From contig NZ_LT907988.1 in assembly GCF_900089455.2 (NCBI RefSeq), positions 4,526,001 to 4,590,000 of the forward strand: a stretch of DNA of 64,000 nucleotides, given 5' to 3'. A program made the position numbers and the translations under genes. The DNA comes from Orrella dioscoreae (GTDB lineage: Bacteria > Pseudomonadota > Gammaproteobacteria > Burkholderiales > Burkholderiaceae_B). The stretch's first letter is position 1. Each line of letters starts with the position of its first letter. A model generated the notes under the pieces. The model had not been told where the DNA came from, ran no database searches, and saw only the letters and a program-made list of their open reading frames with translations. Below, piece after piece: positions 1 through 9,145 of the stretch.

Positions 1-62
1 CGGTTCAGGGTCAGCAGGGCGACGCGGCCGCGGGTTTCGGCCAGCACCAGGGACTCGGACAT
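1..62 (-). CDS. Enoyl-CoA hydratase/isomerase family protein, N-terminal fragment
   Basis: Only the first 20 codons lie inside the window; the gene continues to the left. The peptide begins MSESLVLAETRGRVALLTLN, which is typical of the first beta-strand of crotonase-fold enzymes (the 'V-x-x-L-T-L-N-R' start). A ribosome-binding site AGGAGA sits 6 bases upstream of the ATG. The gene is divergent from the M61 peptidase. Crotonases usually hydrate or isomerise acyl-CoA thioesters in the cytoplasm. The substrate cannot be told from so short a fragment. Confidence 0.6.
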   Translation of the reverse strand, partial: MSESLVLAETRGRVALLTLN

Positions 63-144
63 GGATGTCTCCTCTTGGGGGGAATGGTCGGGATGGAGCG
101 AGTGCGGAACAGGAAGGACTTGGCTTAAGGCTTAAGATTAGGCC

Positions 145-1923
145 ATGAAACCGACACCCGCACTACTGTATCGCCTGCAGCCCGCCGATCCGGCGGGCCA
201 CCGCTATCGCATCACCCTGACGGTCGACGCGCCCGACCCGGCCGGGCAGCGCTTCACGCTGCCGGCATGGATACCCGGCAGCTACCTGATCCGCGACTTC
301 TCCCGCCAGGTCGAGACGATCTCGGCGCGCGCCGGCACCCGCGCCGTGGCGCTGACGAAGCACGGCGACCACGGCTGGACGGCGGCGCCCTGCCGCGGAC
401 CGCTCACCTTGGCCTACACCGTCTATGCCTGGGACCTGTCGGTGCGCGGCGCGCACCTGGACGACACCCACGGCTTCTTCAACGGCACCAGCGTCTTCCT
501 GCGCGTGGAAGGCCAGGAAGACCAGCCCTGCCTGCTGGACATCGCCGAGCCCGTCGGCATCCAGGGCTGGAAGGTCTACACCAGCCTGCCCGAGGCCCGG
601 GGGATGGCCGGCGCGGCGCGGCGGCACGGCTTCGGCCTGTACGCCGCGCCCGACTACGATGCGCTCATCGACCACCCCGTGGAAATGGGCACGCCGCAAG
701 TCGTGCGCTTCACCGCGCACGGCGCCGAACATGAGATGGTCTTCACCGGCGAGATCCCCAACCTGGACCTGGCCCGCATCGCCGAAGACACCAGGCGCAT
801 CTGCGAAGCGCAGATCGCCTTCTTCGAACCTCGCACGAAGCGCGCGCCCTTCCTGGACAGCGCCACGCGCTACGTGTTCATGACGCAGGTCACGGGCGAC
901 GCCTATGGCGGACTGGAGCACCGCGCCTCGACCGCGCTGATGGCCTCGCGCAAGGACCTGCCGGCACGCGGCCAGGCCGGGCAGAGCGAGGGGTATCGCA
1001 CCTTCCTGGGACTGGTCAGCCACGAATACTTCCACACCTGGCACGTCAAGCGCATCAAGCCCGCCGCGTTCGCGCCCTACGACCTGTCCGCCCCCGCCCA
1101 CACGCGCCTGCTGTGGGTGTTCGAAGGCTTCACCTCGTATTACGACGACCTCATGCTGCTGCGCGCGGGCGTCATCGACCGCGCGGACTACCTGGGCCTC
1201 GTCGGCAAGACGATCGGCGGCGTGGCACGCGCGCCGGGCCGCCACAAGCAGTCGGTGGCGCAGAGCTCGCACGACGCCTGGACGCGCTATTACAAGCAGG
1301 ACGAGAATTCGCCCAATGCGCTGGTGAGCTACTACACCAAGGGCTCGCTGGTGGCGCTGGGCCTGGACCTGACGATCCGACAGGCCACCGGCAACCGGCA
1401 GTCGCTTGATGACGTGATGCGCCTGATGTGGCGCAGGCATGGGCGGGACTTCTATCGCACCGCGGACGGCCGCGGCGGCGCGCAGCTGGGCGTGCCCGAG
1501 GATGGCATGGCTGCATTGGTGCACGACGCCACCGGCGTGGACGTGTCGGACTTCCTGCGCCGCTACGTCGAAGGCGTGGCGGATGTGCCGCTGGATACGC
1601 TGCTGCCGGCGCAGGGCGTGCCGGTCAGATGGAAGGCCGGCTCGGCGCTGCCTGGACTGGACGCGCGCACCCGCAAGCAGGGCGATACGCTGGCGCTGGC
1701 AACCGTCCATGAGAACGGCGCGGCGCATCGCGCCGGGCTGTCGGCCGGCGACGTGCTGGTGGCCATCGATGGCCTGAAGGTCGACGCCGGCAACCTGGAC
1801 ACCGTGCTGCAGCGCTACCAGCCGGGCCAGGCGGTGACCCTCCACGCCTTCCGCCGCGATGAGCTGCGCACCTTTACGCTGCGGCTGGCCGCGCCCGGGA
1901 AGCTGGACTGCGTGCTGGGCTGA
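145..1923 (+). CDS. M61 family aminopeptidase with PDZ domain
   Basis: The protein has 592 residues. The zinc-binding motif HEYFH is at residues 293-297, followed by HVKRIKP and, about 30 residues on, the third-ligand region FEGFTSYY. These are the hallmarks of M61 (glycyl aminopeptidase-like) metallopeptidases. An N-terminal beta-sandwich domain (about 1-190) precedes the catalytic domain. A C-terminal PDZ domain (about 510-590, with ENGAAHRAGLSAGDVLVAID) probably binds peptide ends. There is no clear signal peptide, so it is likely cytoplasmic. M61 members remove N-terminal Gly or Ala from peptides, but the physiological substrate is unknown. It stands alone, with a weak ribosome-binding site. 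The family call is firm and the substrate is not. Confidence 0.92.
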   Translation: MKPTPALLYRLQPADPAGHRYRITLTVDAPDPAGQRFTLPAWIPGSYLIRDFSRQVETISARAGTRAVALTKHGDHGWTAAPCRGPLTLAYTVYAWDLSVRGAHLDDTHGFFNGTSVFLRVEGQEDQPCLLDIAEPVGIQGWKVYTSLPEARGMAGAARRHGFGLYAAPDYDALIDHPVEMGTPQVVRFTAHGAEHEMVFTGEIPNLDLARIAEDTRRICEAQIAFFEPRTKRAPFLDSATRYVFMTQVTGDAYGGLEHRASTALMASRKDLPARGQAGQSEGYRTFLGLVSHEYFHTWHVKRIKPAAFAPYDLSAPAHTRLLWVFEGFTSYYDDLMLLRAGVIDRADYLGLVGKTIGGVARAPGRHKQSVAQSSHDAWTRYYKQDENSPNALVSYYTKGSLVALGLDLTIRQATGNRQSLDDVMRLMWRRHGRDFYRTADGRGGAQLGVPEDGMAALVHDATGVDVSDFLRRYVEGVADVPLDTLLPAQGVPVRWKAGSALPGLDARTRKQGDTLALATVHENGAAHRAGLSAGDVLVAIDGLKVDAGNLDTVLQRYQPGQAVTLHAFRRDELRTFTLRLAAPGKLDCVLG

Positions 1924-1957
1924 CGCCAGGCACGCTCCGCCCTGGCGGACCGCGGGA

Positions 1958-2695
1958 TCAATCGATCTTGTAGTCCATCCAGGTCGCCACCATGTCACGC
2001 AGGCCCGAGCCTTCCGCGAAGGCCTGGCGGTCACCCTCGGCCTTGTTGCGGCCCAGCTCCAGGATGTAGAGATAGTCCGAGACCTCGGCGCAGCGGCGCA
2101 CGTTCTGGTCCACCAGCACCACCGTCATGCCTTCGTCGGCCAGGCCCCGCACAAAGGTGTAGATCTCCTTCGATATCTTGGGCGCCAGCATGGCGGTGGG
2201 CTCGTCCAGCAGGATGACCGAGGGCTCGATGAGCAGCGCGCGGCCGAACTCCACGAAACGCTGCTGGCCGCCGCTCATGCTGGAGACCGGATCGCGGCGT
2301 TTTTCCGCCAGGATGGGGAAGCGCGCATAGACCGAGTCGATCTGGCGGCGCACGCGCGCGCGGTCGCCGCGGAACGGCCAGCAGCCCAGCAGCAGGTTGT
2401 CCTCCACCGACAGGTCGGCGAAGAGGCTGCGGCTTTGCGGCACATAGGCCACGCCCTGCCCCGCCCGGCGGTTGGCGGGATCGCGGCTGATGTCCTGGCC
2501 GTTCAGCACGATGTTGCCGTGGCGCAGCGGCAGGAAGCCGAACATGGTCTTCAGCACGGTGGACTTCCCCGCGCCATTGGGGCCGATGATGCCGGTCACG
2601 CAGCCCTTGCGCGCCGACACGTTGACGCGGTTCAGGATGGTGATGTCGCCGTGGTAGGCCACGGTCACTTCGTTCAGGGTCAGGACGGCGTCCAT
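1958..2695 (-). CDS. livF: LIV-type ABC transporter, ATP-binding protein LivF
   Basis: This 245-residue ATPase is the second nucleotide-binding subunit of a hydrophobic/branched-chain amino acid importer. It shows a Walker A motif GPNGAGKS near residue 38, the signature MSGGQQR, Walker B ILLDEPTA and the H-loop-equivalent VDQN typical of LivF. It lies 4 bases downstream of livG and is last in the minus-strand order livM-livH-livG-livF. The substrate of this copy is probably not simply leucine: the divergent partner genes are a LivK-like binding protein and an amidase, which suggests an amide or amino-acid-like compound. Confidence 0.93.
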   Translation of the reverse strand: MDAVLTLNEVTVAYHGDITILNRVNVSARKGCVTGIIGPNGAGKSTVLKTMFGFLPLRHGNIVLNGQDISRDPANRRAGQGVAYVPQSRSLFADLSVEDNLLLGCWPFRGDRARVRRQIDSVYARFPILAEKRRDPVSSMSGGQQRFVEFGRALLIEPSVILLDEPTAMLAPKISKEIYTFVRGLADEGMTVVLVDQNVRRCAEVSDYLYILELGRNKAEGDRQAFAEGSGLRDMVATWMDYKID

Positions 2696-2699
2696 GTGA

Positions 2700-3407
2700 C
2701 TACGCTCCGAGATAGGCTTCGATGACCGCCGGATCGGACCGCACCGTGTCGGCGTTGCCCTGGGTCAGGATGGCCCCTTCGTTCATGACGATGATGTGGT
2801 GCGAGAGCTGGTAGATCGAGGTCAGGTCGTGCGAGACCAGCACGACCGAGCAGCCATGCTCGACGGGGATCTCGGCGATGAGACCGATCAGCATCCTGGC
2901 CAGCTCGGGGTTCACGCCCGCGAAGGGCTCGTCCAGCAGGATGAGCCTGGGCTTGGCCACCATGATGCGGGCCAGCTCCACCAGCTTCTGCTGGCCGCCC
3001 GACAACTCCTCCGCGTAGTTGTGGCGCAGCCGCAGCAGGCCGACCTTGTCCAGCCAATAGGCGGACAGGTCGTCGCGTTCGGCTTCGCTGGCCCTGGCGC
3101 CCACCTGCGCGACATCCATGTTCTCCATCAGCGTCATGCGCTGGAAGACTCTTGGCACCTGGAAGGTGCGTCCTATTCCCAGCGCCGCCACCTGGTGCAC
3201 CTCGCGCCCGATGAGCGGTTCCCCCGCCAGTTGGATGGAGCCTGAATCGGCGCGGTAGATGCCGTTGATGCAATTGAGCATCGTGGTCTTGCCCGAACCG
3301 TTCATGCCTATCACGCCCAGGATCGTGCGGTCGGGCACGTCCAGGTCTATGCCTCGCAGGGCCTGCAGCCCGCCGAAGCGTTTCTTGAGATCACGTACCG
3401 CCAGCAT
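2700..3407 (-). CDS. livG: LIV-type ABC transporter, ATP-binding protein LivG
   Basis: A 235-residue ABC ATPase with Walker A GMNGSGKTT, a canonical signature LSGGQQK, Walker B LILLDEPFAGVNP and the switch VLVSHD. The 'GVNP' after the Walker B glutamate is usual for LivG. The ATG is supported by AAGGAG 7 bases upstream. It is 13 bases downstream of livH and 4 bases upstream of livF, so co-translation is likely. It forms a heterodimer with LivF to power the LivHM channel. Unlike the two other LivG domains in this window, its signature motif is intact. Confidence 0.93.
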   Translation of the reverse strand: MLAVRDLKKRFGGLQALRGIDLDVPDRTILGVIGMNGSGKTTMLNCINGIYRADSGSIQLAGEPLIGREVHQVAALGIGRTFQVPRVFQRMTLMENMDVAQVGARASEAERDDLSAYWLDKVGLLRLRHNYAEELSGGQQKLVELARIMVAKPRLILLDEPFAGVNPELARMLIGLIAEIPVEHGCSVVLVSHDLTSIYQLSHHIIVMNEGAILTQGNADTVRSDPAVIEAYLGA

Positions 3408-3420
3408 GTCGCTCTCCTTT

Positions 3421-4302
3421 TCAGCTCAGCTGACGCTGGCCCAGCAGTCCCGAGGGACGAATGAAGATCATGGCGACCATCAGCAGGAAACCCAGCGCCG
3501 TGGCCATGGACGGATTCATGTAGACCACCGCCACCTGCTCGGTGATGCCGTAGAGCAGCGCGCCGACCAGGGCGCCGATGGGGTGCCCCAGGCCGCCCAG
3601 CACGATCACCACGAAGCCGATCAGCGTGTAGTCATTGCCCATGAAGGGGCTGAACGAGGGGAAGACCATGCCGATGATGACGCCGGTGGCCGCGGCCAGG
3701 CCGATGCCCAGGCCGAAGGCCACCGCCGACAGGCGCTTGGCGTTGATGCCGACGATGCTCACCGCGTCGCGGTTCATGATGATGGCGCGCAGCGCCTTGC
3801 CCACCTGGGTGCGGTACAGGAAGAAGGTGAGCGCGGCCACCAGCAGCAGCGCGATGCCCAGCGCGATCAGGCGGATGGTCGGCAGGATGATCTCGCCGAA
3901 GGACAGGAAGACCGGCTCGACGGCCACGTCCAGCGTGCGGGCGTCCGCCTCGAAGCACAGCAGCATGGCCGCGCCCAGCGAGATCGACACGCCGAACATC
4001 AGCAGCAGGGAACTGGTCTCGGGATCGTCCGACTTGGCCATGCGCGGCACCAGCAGGAAATACAAGCCGTAGCCCAGGATGAAAAAGCTGATGAAGGCCA
4101 AGGGCAGCGCAACGAAGGGATTGATGCCGAAGACCGACAGCAGCACCCACGCGAAGTAGGCGCCCAGCACCAGGAACTCCCCATGCGCGAAGTTCACGAC
4201 GCGCAACACGCCGTAGATGATGTTCAGGCCCAGGCCGACCAGGCCATAGAGCGCGCCCAGGATGAGGCCGTTGAGCAGCCCCTGTATCAACAATGCATTC
4301 AT
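3421..4302 (-). CDS. livH: LIV-type ABC transporter, permease LivH
   Basis: A 293-residue polytopic inner-membrane permease beginning MNALLIQGLLNGLILGALYGLVGLG, with the family motif NIIYGVLRVVNFAHGEF near residues 28-44 and a C-terminal VVIVLGGLGHPIGALVGALLYG. The frame stays open upstream into livM, but the ATG at 4302 matches the usual LivH N-terminus. It sits 11 bases downstream of livM. It pairs with LivM to form the transmembrane pore. Confidence 0.93.
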   Translation of the reverse strand: MNALLIQGLLNGLILGALYGLVGLGLNIIYGVLRVVNFAHGEFLVLGAYFAWVLLSVFGINPFVALPLAFISFFILGYGLYFLLVPRMAKSDDPETSSLLLMFGVSISLGAAMLLCFEADARTLDVAVEPVFLSFGEIILPTIRLIALGIALLLVAALTFFLYRTQVGKALRAIIMNRDAVSIVGINAKRLSAVAFGLGIGLAAATGVIIGMVFPSFSPFMGNDYTLIGFVVIVLGGLGHPIGALVGALLYGITEQVAVVYMNPSMATALGFLLMVAMIFIRPSGLLGQRQLS

Positions 4303-4313
4303 GGCGTTTCCCC

Positions 4314-5306
4314 TCAGGCGATGTAGCGGCGCAGTTGCGGCTTGTGCTTGAGCAGGCTGCCCACCACGCCGCGCGGCAGGAAGAGCATCAGGCCGATGAT
4401 GACCAGGCCCAGCAGCAGCAGGTTCAGGAGAGGGAAGCGCTCCCAGATGAAGTGGTCGACGCCGTAAAGCGCGATGGTGCCCACGACCGGCCCGAGGATC
4501 GTGCCGAAGCCGCCCGCCATGCCGTAGATGATGCTCTTGGCCGTGACCAGCACATGGAAGGAGTATTCCGGGTCGACCACGTTGGTGTACCAGGCCTCCA
4601 CGCCGCCCACCAGCGCGGGAATGAGCGCGGCCAGCAGCCAGGCCTTCAGGCGCACACGCGGCACGTCGATGCCCACGCAGGCCGCCGCCCCAGCGTCGTC
4701 CTTGATGGCGCGCAGCTGCCGCCCCAAGCGCGAGCGTGACAGCCACAGCACGAGCGCCAGCGCGCCCGCCATGATGGCCAGCATGGCGTAGAAGCTGTGC
4801 AGGGGGTTGTTGGCGCTGGCCAGGATGAGGCCCATGCTGCCGCCCGTGTAGTGATCGGGCAGGTTGGCGATGAGCAGGCGCACGATGGTGGCCAGGCCCA
4901 GGCTGACAATGCCGAAGTACACCCCCTTCAAGCGCAGCGTGGGCGCCATCAGCAGTGCGATCAGCACCCCGGCCGCGCCCGCCGCCAGCAGCGACGGGAA
5001 GATGGGCAGTTCCAGCACCCGGTAACAAATGCCGGTCGCATAGGCGCCGACGCCGTAGAACACCACGTAGCCGAAGGGCAGGTAGCCCGTGAAGCCCACG
5101 CAGATGTTCATGCCCGTGGCCATGGCGATCCACAGCATCAGGTAGAACGCGAAACTGGCGTTGCTCGAGACCATGGGCACCAGGGCCATGGCGACGACCA
5201 GCACCACGAACAGACCTGCCGCGATGCGATATCGCAGCCGGTCCACCCCTTGGTCTTGCTGACGCTGGCTGGCGTACGCCGCCGCGTCCAAGGCTTGCCT
5301 TTGCAT
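4314..5306 (-). CDS. livM: LIV-type ABC transporter, permease LivM
   Basis: A 330-residue permease with about eight or nine hydrophobic segments. LivM hallmarks are GFTGYLPFGYVVFYGVGAYA, LKGVYFGIVSLGLATIV and the C-terminal LLGLVIIGLMLFLPRGVVG. The ATG at 5306 has GGAG 8 bases upstream. A GTG nine bases further upstream would leave no spacing to that site, so I prefer the ATG. It is the first gene of the livMHGF operon, downstream of the LysR gene on the same strand. Confidence 0.92.
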   Translation of the reverse strand: MQRQALDAAAYASQRQQDQGVDRLRYRIAAGLFVVLVVAMALVPMVSSNASFAFYLMLWIAMATGMNICVGFTGYLPFGYVVFYGVGAYATGICYRVLELPIFPSLLAAGAAGVLIALLMAPTLRLKGVYFGIVSLGLATIVRLLIANLPDHYTGGSMGLILASANNPLHSFYAMLAIMAGALALVLWLSRSRLGRQLRAIKDDAGAAACVGIDVPRVRLKAWLLAALIPALVGGVEAWYTNVVDPEYSFHVLVTAKSIIYGMAGGFGTILGPVVGTIALYGVDHFIWERFPLLNLLLLGLVIIGLMLFLPRGVVGSLLKHKPQLRRYIA

Positions 5307-5371
5307 CTGTCTCACTCCAGGTCGGACCGTTGGCGGTCACTTGTATGGGTAGCGGCAGTATGCGCCCGGCA

Positions 5372-5382
5372 AACCTATAAAT
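5372..5382. promoter_or_regulatory. Motif AACCTATAAAT upstream of livM
   Basis: This 11-base AT-rich motif lies 66 bases before livM. The identical motif occurs once more at 6330-6340, at the 5' end of the LysR gene and next to the divergent binding-protein gene. An exact 11-base match at both control regions of one system suggests a shared regulator site, perhaps for the LysR protein. It could also be coincidence helped by the AT-rich context. Confidence 0.35.
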
Positions 5383-5425
5383 TCAAGTTAACGATTACTG
5401 GTAAAAACCCTGGAAACCTGAAATT

Positions 5426-6325
5426 TCACTCGTTGCGGTACAGGCCACGCAACACCTGCGCGAAGCGCTTGGCGACCTCGGAGAGCGGCCGGTCTGCCGC
5501 ATGCACCAGCAGCATGCGCAGAGGCAGCGGCTCGTCGATGGGCACGACCCTCAGTTGCGGCCAGATGTTTTCCGCCACGGAAAACTCGTCGACGATGGCA
5601 TAGCCCATGCCGGTGTTCGCCAGGGCGCAGGCCAGGTGCGAGGTAGGCACATCGGCCATCACCTTCGGCGCCAGGCCCGCGCGCGCAAAGGCGTTGGCCG
5701 CCACCATGCCGAAATGCAGACGCTCGCCCACCACGATCTGCGGGAAATCCACCAGGTCGGCCAGCGAAACGTGGCGCTTGCGCGACACTTCATAGGCCGT
5801 GGGAATGACCGCCACCAGCCGCCCCTCGCACAGGGTCTGGCTGGTCAGGAAAGGATGCTCCGCCGGGATCGTGAGCACCGCCGTATCGACCTCTCCGCTC
5901 AGCAGCTTCTCGGCGACCTCCTGGATGGTCGTCTCGGTCTGGAAGCGCAGGAAGGTGCCCGGATAGCGCTCCCGGAACGCCGCCAGCGCCCGGGGCATCA
6001 CGTGCGTGCTGAGGCTGGGATTGGACGCCACCTTGAGCACGCCACCCCGGGAGTCGACCAGCGCGCGGGTCATGTCGTTGACGCGCTGCAGCGCCTTCTG
6101 GGCGCGGTCGATCTCGGGCAGCAGGTCATTCAACGCCTTGGCCGGGCGCAGCCGTCCCCGTATCCGCTCGAAAAGCGCGACCCCCACCTGGGCCTCGGTC
6201 TGCGCCAGCATCCGGCTGACGGCCGGCTGGGTCACGTCGAGCTGCTTGGCGGCGGCGCTGATCGAACCGGAGGTCACGACCGTCCATAGCATCTCGATCT
6301 GCTTGAAATTCAGTTTTGGCGTCAT
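5426..6325 (-). CDS. LysR-family transcriptional regulator
   Basis: A 299-residue LysR-type regulator. The N-terminal winged helix-turn-helix reads LNFKQIEMLWTVVTSGSISAA then AAKQLDVTQPAVSRMLAQTE, and an effector-binding domain fills about 90-295. The ATG at 6325 has AGG 8 bases upstream; a TTG two codons earlier has no usable site. It lies between livMHGF (same strand, downstream) and the divergent binding protein and amidase. It therefore probably controls uptake and hydrolysis of their shared substrate. Confidence 0.9.
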   Translation of the reverse strand: MTPKLNFKQIEMLWTVVTSGSISAAAKQLDVTQPAVSRMLAQTEAQVGVALFERIRGRLRPAKALNDLLPEIDRAQKALQRVNDMTRALVDSRGGVLKVASNPSLSTHVMPRALAAFRERYPGTFLRFQTETTIQEVAEKLLSGEVDTAVLTIPAEHPFLTSQTLCEGRLVAVIPTAYEVSRKRHVSLADLVDFPQIVVGERLHFGMVAANAFARAGLAPKVMADVPTSHLACALANTGMGYAIVDEFSVAENIWPQLRVVPIDEPLPLRMLLVHAADRPLSEVAKRFAQVLRGLYRNE

Positions 6326-6329
6326 GCTC

Positions 6330-6340
6330 AACCTATAAAT
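6330..6340. promoter_or_regulatory. Second copy of AACCTATAAAT, in the LysR/binding-protein intergenic region
   Basis: Exact copy of the motif at 5372-5382, same orientation. It lies just before the LysR start codon and about 105 bases before the binding-protein gene. This is a plausible autoregulatory or divergent-promoter site, by position only. Confidence 0.35.
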
Positions 6341-6444
6341 ATTTGGTATATGCTATTCGACAGGCGGACCCAGATCACGCCGTAATAGTAGCGGCACCCC
6401 GCCTTGCCAATACCAACCACCACCCATCGATGGGGGAGACAACC

Positions 6445-7686
6445 ATGCTTTTGCACGGACTGACATTCAAGAAACTTGGCATCACCCTGGCAACGCTCGC
6501 ACTGGGCGCCGGCGCCCTGGCGCCCGCCACCGCGCAGGAGGCCCCGCCCCTGCGCATCGGCATGACCGTATCGTCCACCGGCACCTTCGCCCTGGCGTCG
6601 CAATCCGGCGTGCGCGGCGTCGAAGTCTGGGTGGATGACGTGAACAGCCGCGGCGGCATCGAGATCGACGGCAAGAAGCGCCGCGTCGAACTGGTCAAGC
6701 GCGATGACCGCAGCGACAAGCAGATGGTCACCCGGGTCTATGAAGGCCTGGTCAGCAACGAAAAGGTGGACATGGTCTTCGCCCCCTTCGGCTCGACCCT
6801 GACGGCCGCTGCCGCCACGGTCACCGAGCGCCTGGGCAAGTTCCTGATGATCTGGTCCGCCTCCAGCGACCCGCTGTACGACCAAGGCTTCAAGTACGTG
6901 GTGTCCGGCACGCAGATGCCGGCCTCGCTGCAACTGCGCCTGCCCATGCAGCATGCCAGGCAGGTGGGCGGCAAGAAGGTCGCCATCATCTATTCGGACG
7001 AGCCCTTCCCCACCGCGCTCGCCACCGGCGGCAGGGACCAGGCCGAGAAGAGCGGCCTGGAGGTCGTGCTGTTCGAGCGCTATCCCAAGGGCCAGAAGGA
7101 CTTCAGTACGCTGCTGCAGAAGGTGCGCGCGGCCGGGGCGGACGTGTTCTTCCCCACCTCGTATGAAGGCGACCTGATCAGCATCGCCCGCCAGATGAAG
7201 CAGTTGAACATCAACTTCCCGTACACCTTCATGTTCTACGCCTCGACGCCGCAATTCCAGGCCATCGGCAAGGACGGGGACTACATCTTCAGCAACACCA
7301 ACTACGACCCGGCCATCAACTGGAAGGTCAATGCCGGGCTGGACCGCGCGCAGTTCGCCAAGGCCTACGAGCGCCTCTTCCCCAAGGCCGAATTCGCGCC
7401 CGACTTCCAGACGGCGCTGGCCTACGGCGCGGGCGTGGTCACCGAAGCCATCATCCAGAAGGCCCAATCCACCGACCCGGCCAGGATGAAGCAGGCCGCG
7501 CTGGACCTGTCCGGCAAGCTGACGGTGATGGCAGGCCCCTACGAGATCGACGCGCACGGCAAGCAATTGCAGATGCCTTTCCCGGTCGTGCAGCTGCAAC
7601 CCGGCAAGGGCATGGTGCCGCTGTACCCGGCGGACGTGGCCACCGGCAAGCCGATTTATCCGATCCCGGCCTGGAACCAACGTTGA
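6445..7686 (+). CDS. LivK-type amino-acid/amide-binding periplasmic protein
   Basis: A 413-residue ABC solute-binding protein. The signal peptide spans about residues 1-28 (LGITLATLALGAGALAPATA, then QE). The mature part begins LRIGMTVSSTGTFALASQSGVRGVEVWVDDVNSRGGI, the standard start of the type I periplasmic binding fold of LivK/AmiC relatives. The ATG has GGGGGAGA about 6 bases upstream, so it is chosen over an earlier in-frame start. It is divergent from livMHGF and 19 bases upstream of an amidase gene. Together these suggest uptake of an amide or nitrogenous compound. The substrate is unknown. Confidence 0.9.
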   Translation: MLLHGLTFKKLGITLATLALGAGALAPATAQEAPPLRIGMTVSSTGTFALASQSGVRGVEVWVDDVNSRGGIEIDGKKRRVELVKRDDRSDKQMVTRVYEGLVSNEKVDMVFAPFGSTLTAAAATVTERLGKFLMIWSASSDPLYDQGFKYVVSGTQMPASLQLRLPMQHARQVGGKKVAIIYSDEPFPTALATGGRDQAEKSGLEVVLFERYPKGQKDFSTLLQKVRAAGADVFFPTSYEGDLISIARQMKQLNINFPYTFMFYASTPQFQAIGKDGDYIFSNTNYDPAINWKVNAGLDRAQFAKAYERLFPKAEFAPDFQTALAYGAGVVTEAIIQKAQSTDPARMKQAALDLSGKLTVMAGPYEIDAHGKQLQMPFPVVQLQPGKGMVPLYPADVATGKPIYPIPAWNQR

Positions 7687-7705
7687 AGCGAGCCACGAGA
7701 ACAGC

Positions 7706-9109
7706 ATGAACGACGCCGTATTCCACCCCATCGAGCAACTCTCCGGCCTGCTCGCGCAGGGCAAGCTGAGCGCGCGGGCGCTGACCCGCGCCTACCTGGA
7801 CCGTATCGAGCGTTACAACGACACGTTGAACGCCTACGTCGCGGTCTATTCCGAGGACGCCCTGCGCCAGGCCGAGGCCGCCGACACCCGTCGCGGCATG
7901 GGCCTGGCCCTGGGCCCGCTGGACGGCATCCCGCTGGCGGTGAAGGACCTGTGCGGGCTGGCCGGCAGGCCGCTGACCGCCGGGTCCCGCACCCTGGCGG
8001 GCCAGACCGCGGCCACCACGGCCACGGCCATGGAGAAACTGCTCGGGGCGGGCGCCGTGATCCTGGGGCACGCCCAGATGGTGGAATACGCGTTCGGCGC
8101 CTGGGGTGTGAACCCCTTGCTGGGCACCCCCCGCAACCCCTGGGACGCCGCCGTGCACCGCGTGCCCGGCGGTTCGTCCAGCGGGTCGGGGGTGGCCGTG
8201 GCCGCGGGACTGGCCGCCGCGGCCATCGGCTCCGACACGGGCGGGTCCATCCGCACGCCGTCCATGCTCAACGGCATCACCGGCCTGAAGCTCAGCGCCG
8301 GCCGCGTCAGCCTGGCCGGCTGCGTGGACCTGTGCCACACGCTGGACACGCTGGGTCCCATGGCCCGATCAGCCTGGGACGCGGCGCTGCTGGCAGGCGT
8401 CATGGCGGGCGCCGACCCGAAGGACCCCCGCACGCTGCACACGCCCCAGCCGCCCATCGTGGCACGCCGCGCGCCGGGACTGCCGCGCCCGCTGTCGGGC
8501 AAGGTCATCACCACGATTGCGCTGGGCAGCCTGCCCCACGCCCTGGCGCCCGCCTTCGCGCAGGCCTATGCGGAAACGGCCGCGCACCTGCGCGGGCTGG
8601 GCGCGACCGTGCATGAACGCCCCCTGCCCTTCGACCTGCGCCACATGATGGACTGCGTCGGGCAGATCATTTCCTGCGAAGGCTATTCGCTGTACGACGC
8701 CGTGGTGCGCGATGCGTCCACGCCCATGGGCAACGCCGTGCGGCAACGCATGCTGGCCGCGGAATCGGCCAGCGCGCGCGACTACCTGCGCCTGCAGATC
8801 GCGCACCGCCATGCGTGCGACACCTGGCTGGACTGGATGCGCGACACCGATGCGCTGCTGATGCCGGGCCTGCCCATCACGGCGGCGCCGCTGGAAGGCC
8901 TGGATGAATCTTCCACGGCGCTGTCCATCTATACGCGGCCCGCCAACTTCCTGGGCGCCTGCGCCCTGGCCCTGCCCGCCGGCTTCGCGGACGGCCTGCC
9001 GCTTGCCGTGCAGCTCTACGGCAAGCCCGCCGACGAATCGGCCGTGCTGGAGATCGGCGTGGCCCTGCAGGACGTGACGGACTGGCACCTGCGCCATCCG
9101 GCGCTGTAG
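7706..9109 (+). CDS. Amidase signature family hydrolase
   Basis: A 467-residue amidase-signature enzyme. The Ser-cisSer-Lys triad is recognisable: Lys80 in PLAVKDL, the glycine/serine-rich GGSSSGSG with Ser157, and Ser181 in GSDTGGSIRTPS. Members hydrolyse C-N amide bonds of diverse small molecules in the cytoplasm; the length fits the family. It is likely co-transcribed with the binding protein 19 bases upstream, so it probably acts on the imported compound. GatA is a related family, but there are no gatB or gatC neighbours, so a catabolic amidase is more likely. Confidence 0.9.
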   Translation: MNDAVFHPIEQLSGLLAQGKLSARALTRAYLDRIERYNDTLNAYVAVYSEDALRQAEAADTRRGMGLALGPLDGIPLAVKDLCGLAGRPLTAGSRTLAGQTAATTATAMEKLLGAGAVILGHAQMVEYAFGAWGVNPLLGTPRNPWDAAVHRVPGGSSSGSGVAVAAGLAAAAIGSDTGGSIRTPSMLNGITGLKLSAGRVSLAGCVDLCHTLDTLGPMARSAWDAALLAGVMAGADPKDPRTLHTPQPPIVARRAPGLPRPLSGKVITTIALGSLPHALAPAFAQAYAETAAHLRGLGATVHERPLPFDLRHMMDCVGQIISCEGYSLYDAVVRDASTPMGNAVRQRMLAAESASARDYLRLQIAHRHACDTWLDWMRDTDALLMPGLPITAAPLEGLDESSTALSIYTRPANFLGACALALPAGFADGLPLAVQLYGKPADESAVLEIGVALQDVTDWHLRHPAL

Positions 9110-9145
9110 CCGCCGCACCAAGACCTGGGCCGGATTGCCTCCGGT

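Noticed and set aside
163-2034. Long minus-strand open frame opposite the M61 peptidase
   Set aside because: Its translation is biased in composition (very rich in Arg, Ala, Gly and His) with no recognisable domain, as expected for an antisense frame of a GC-rich gene.
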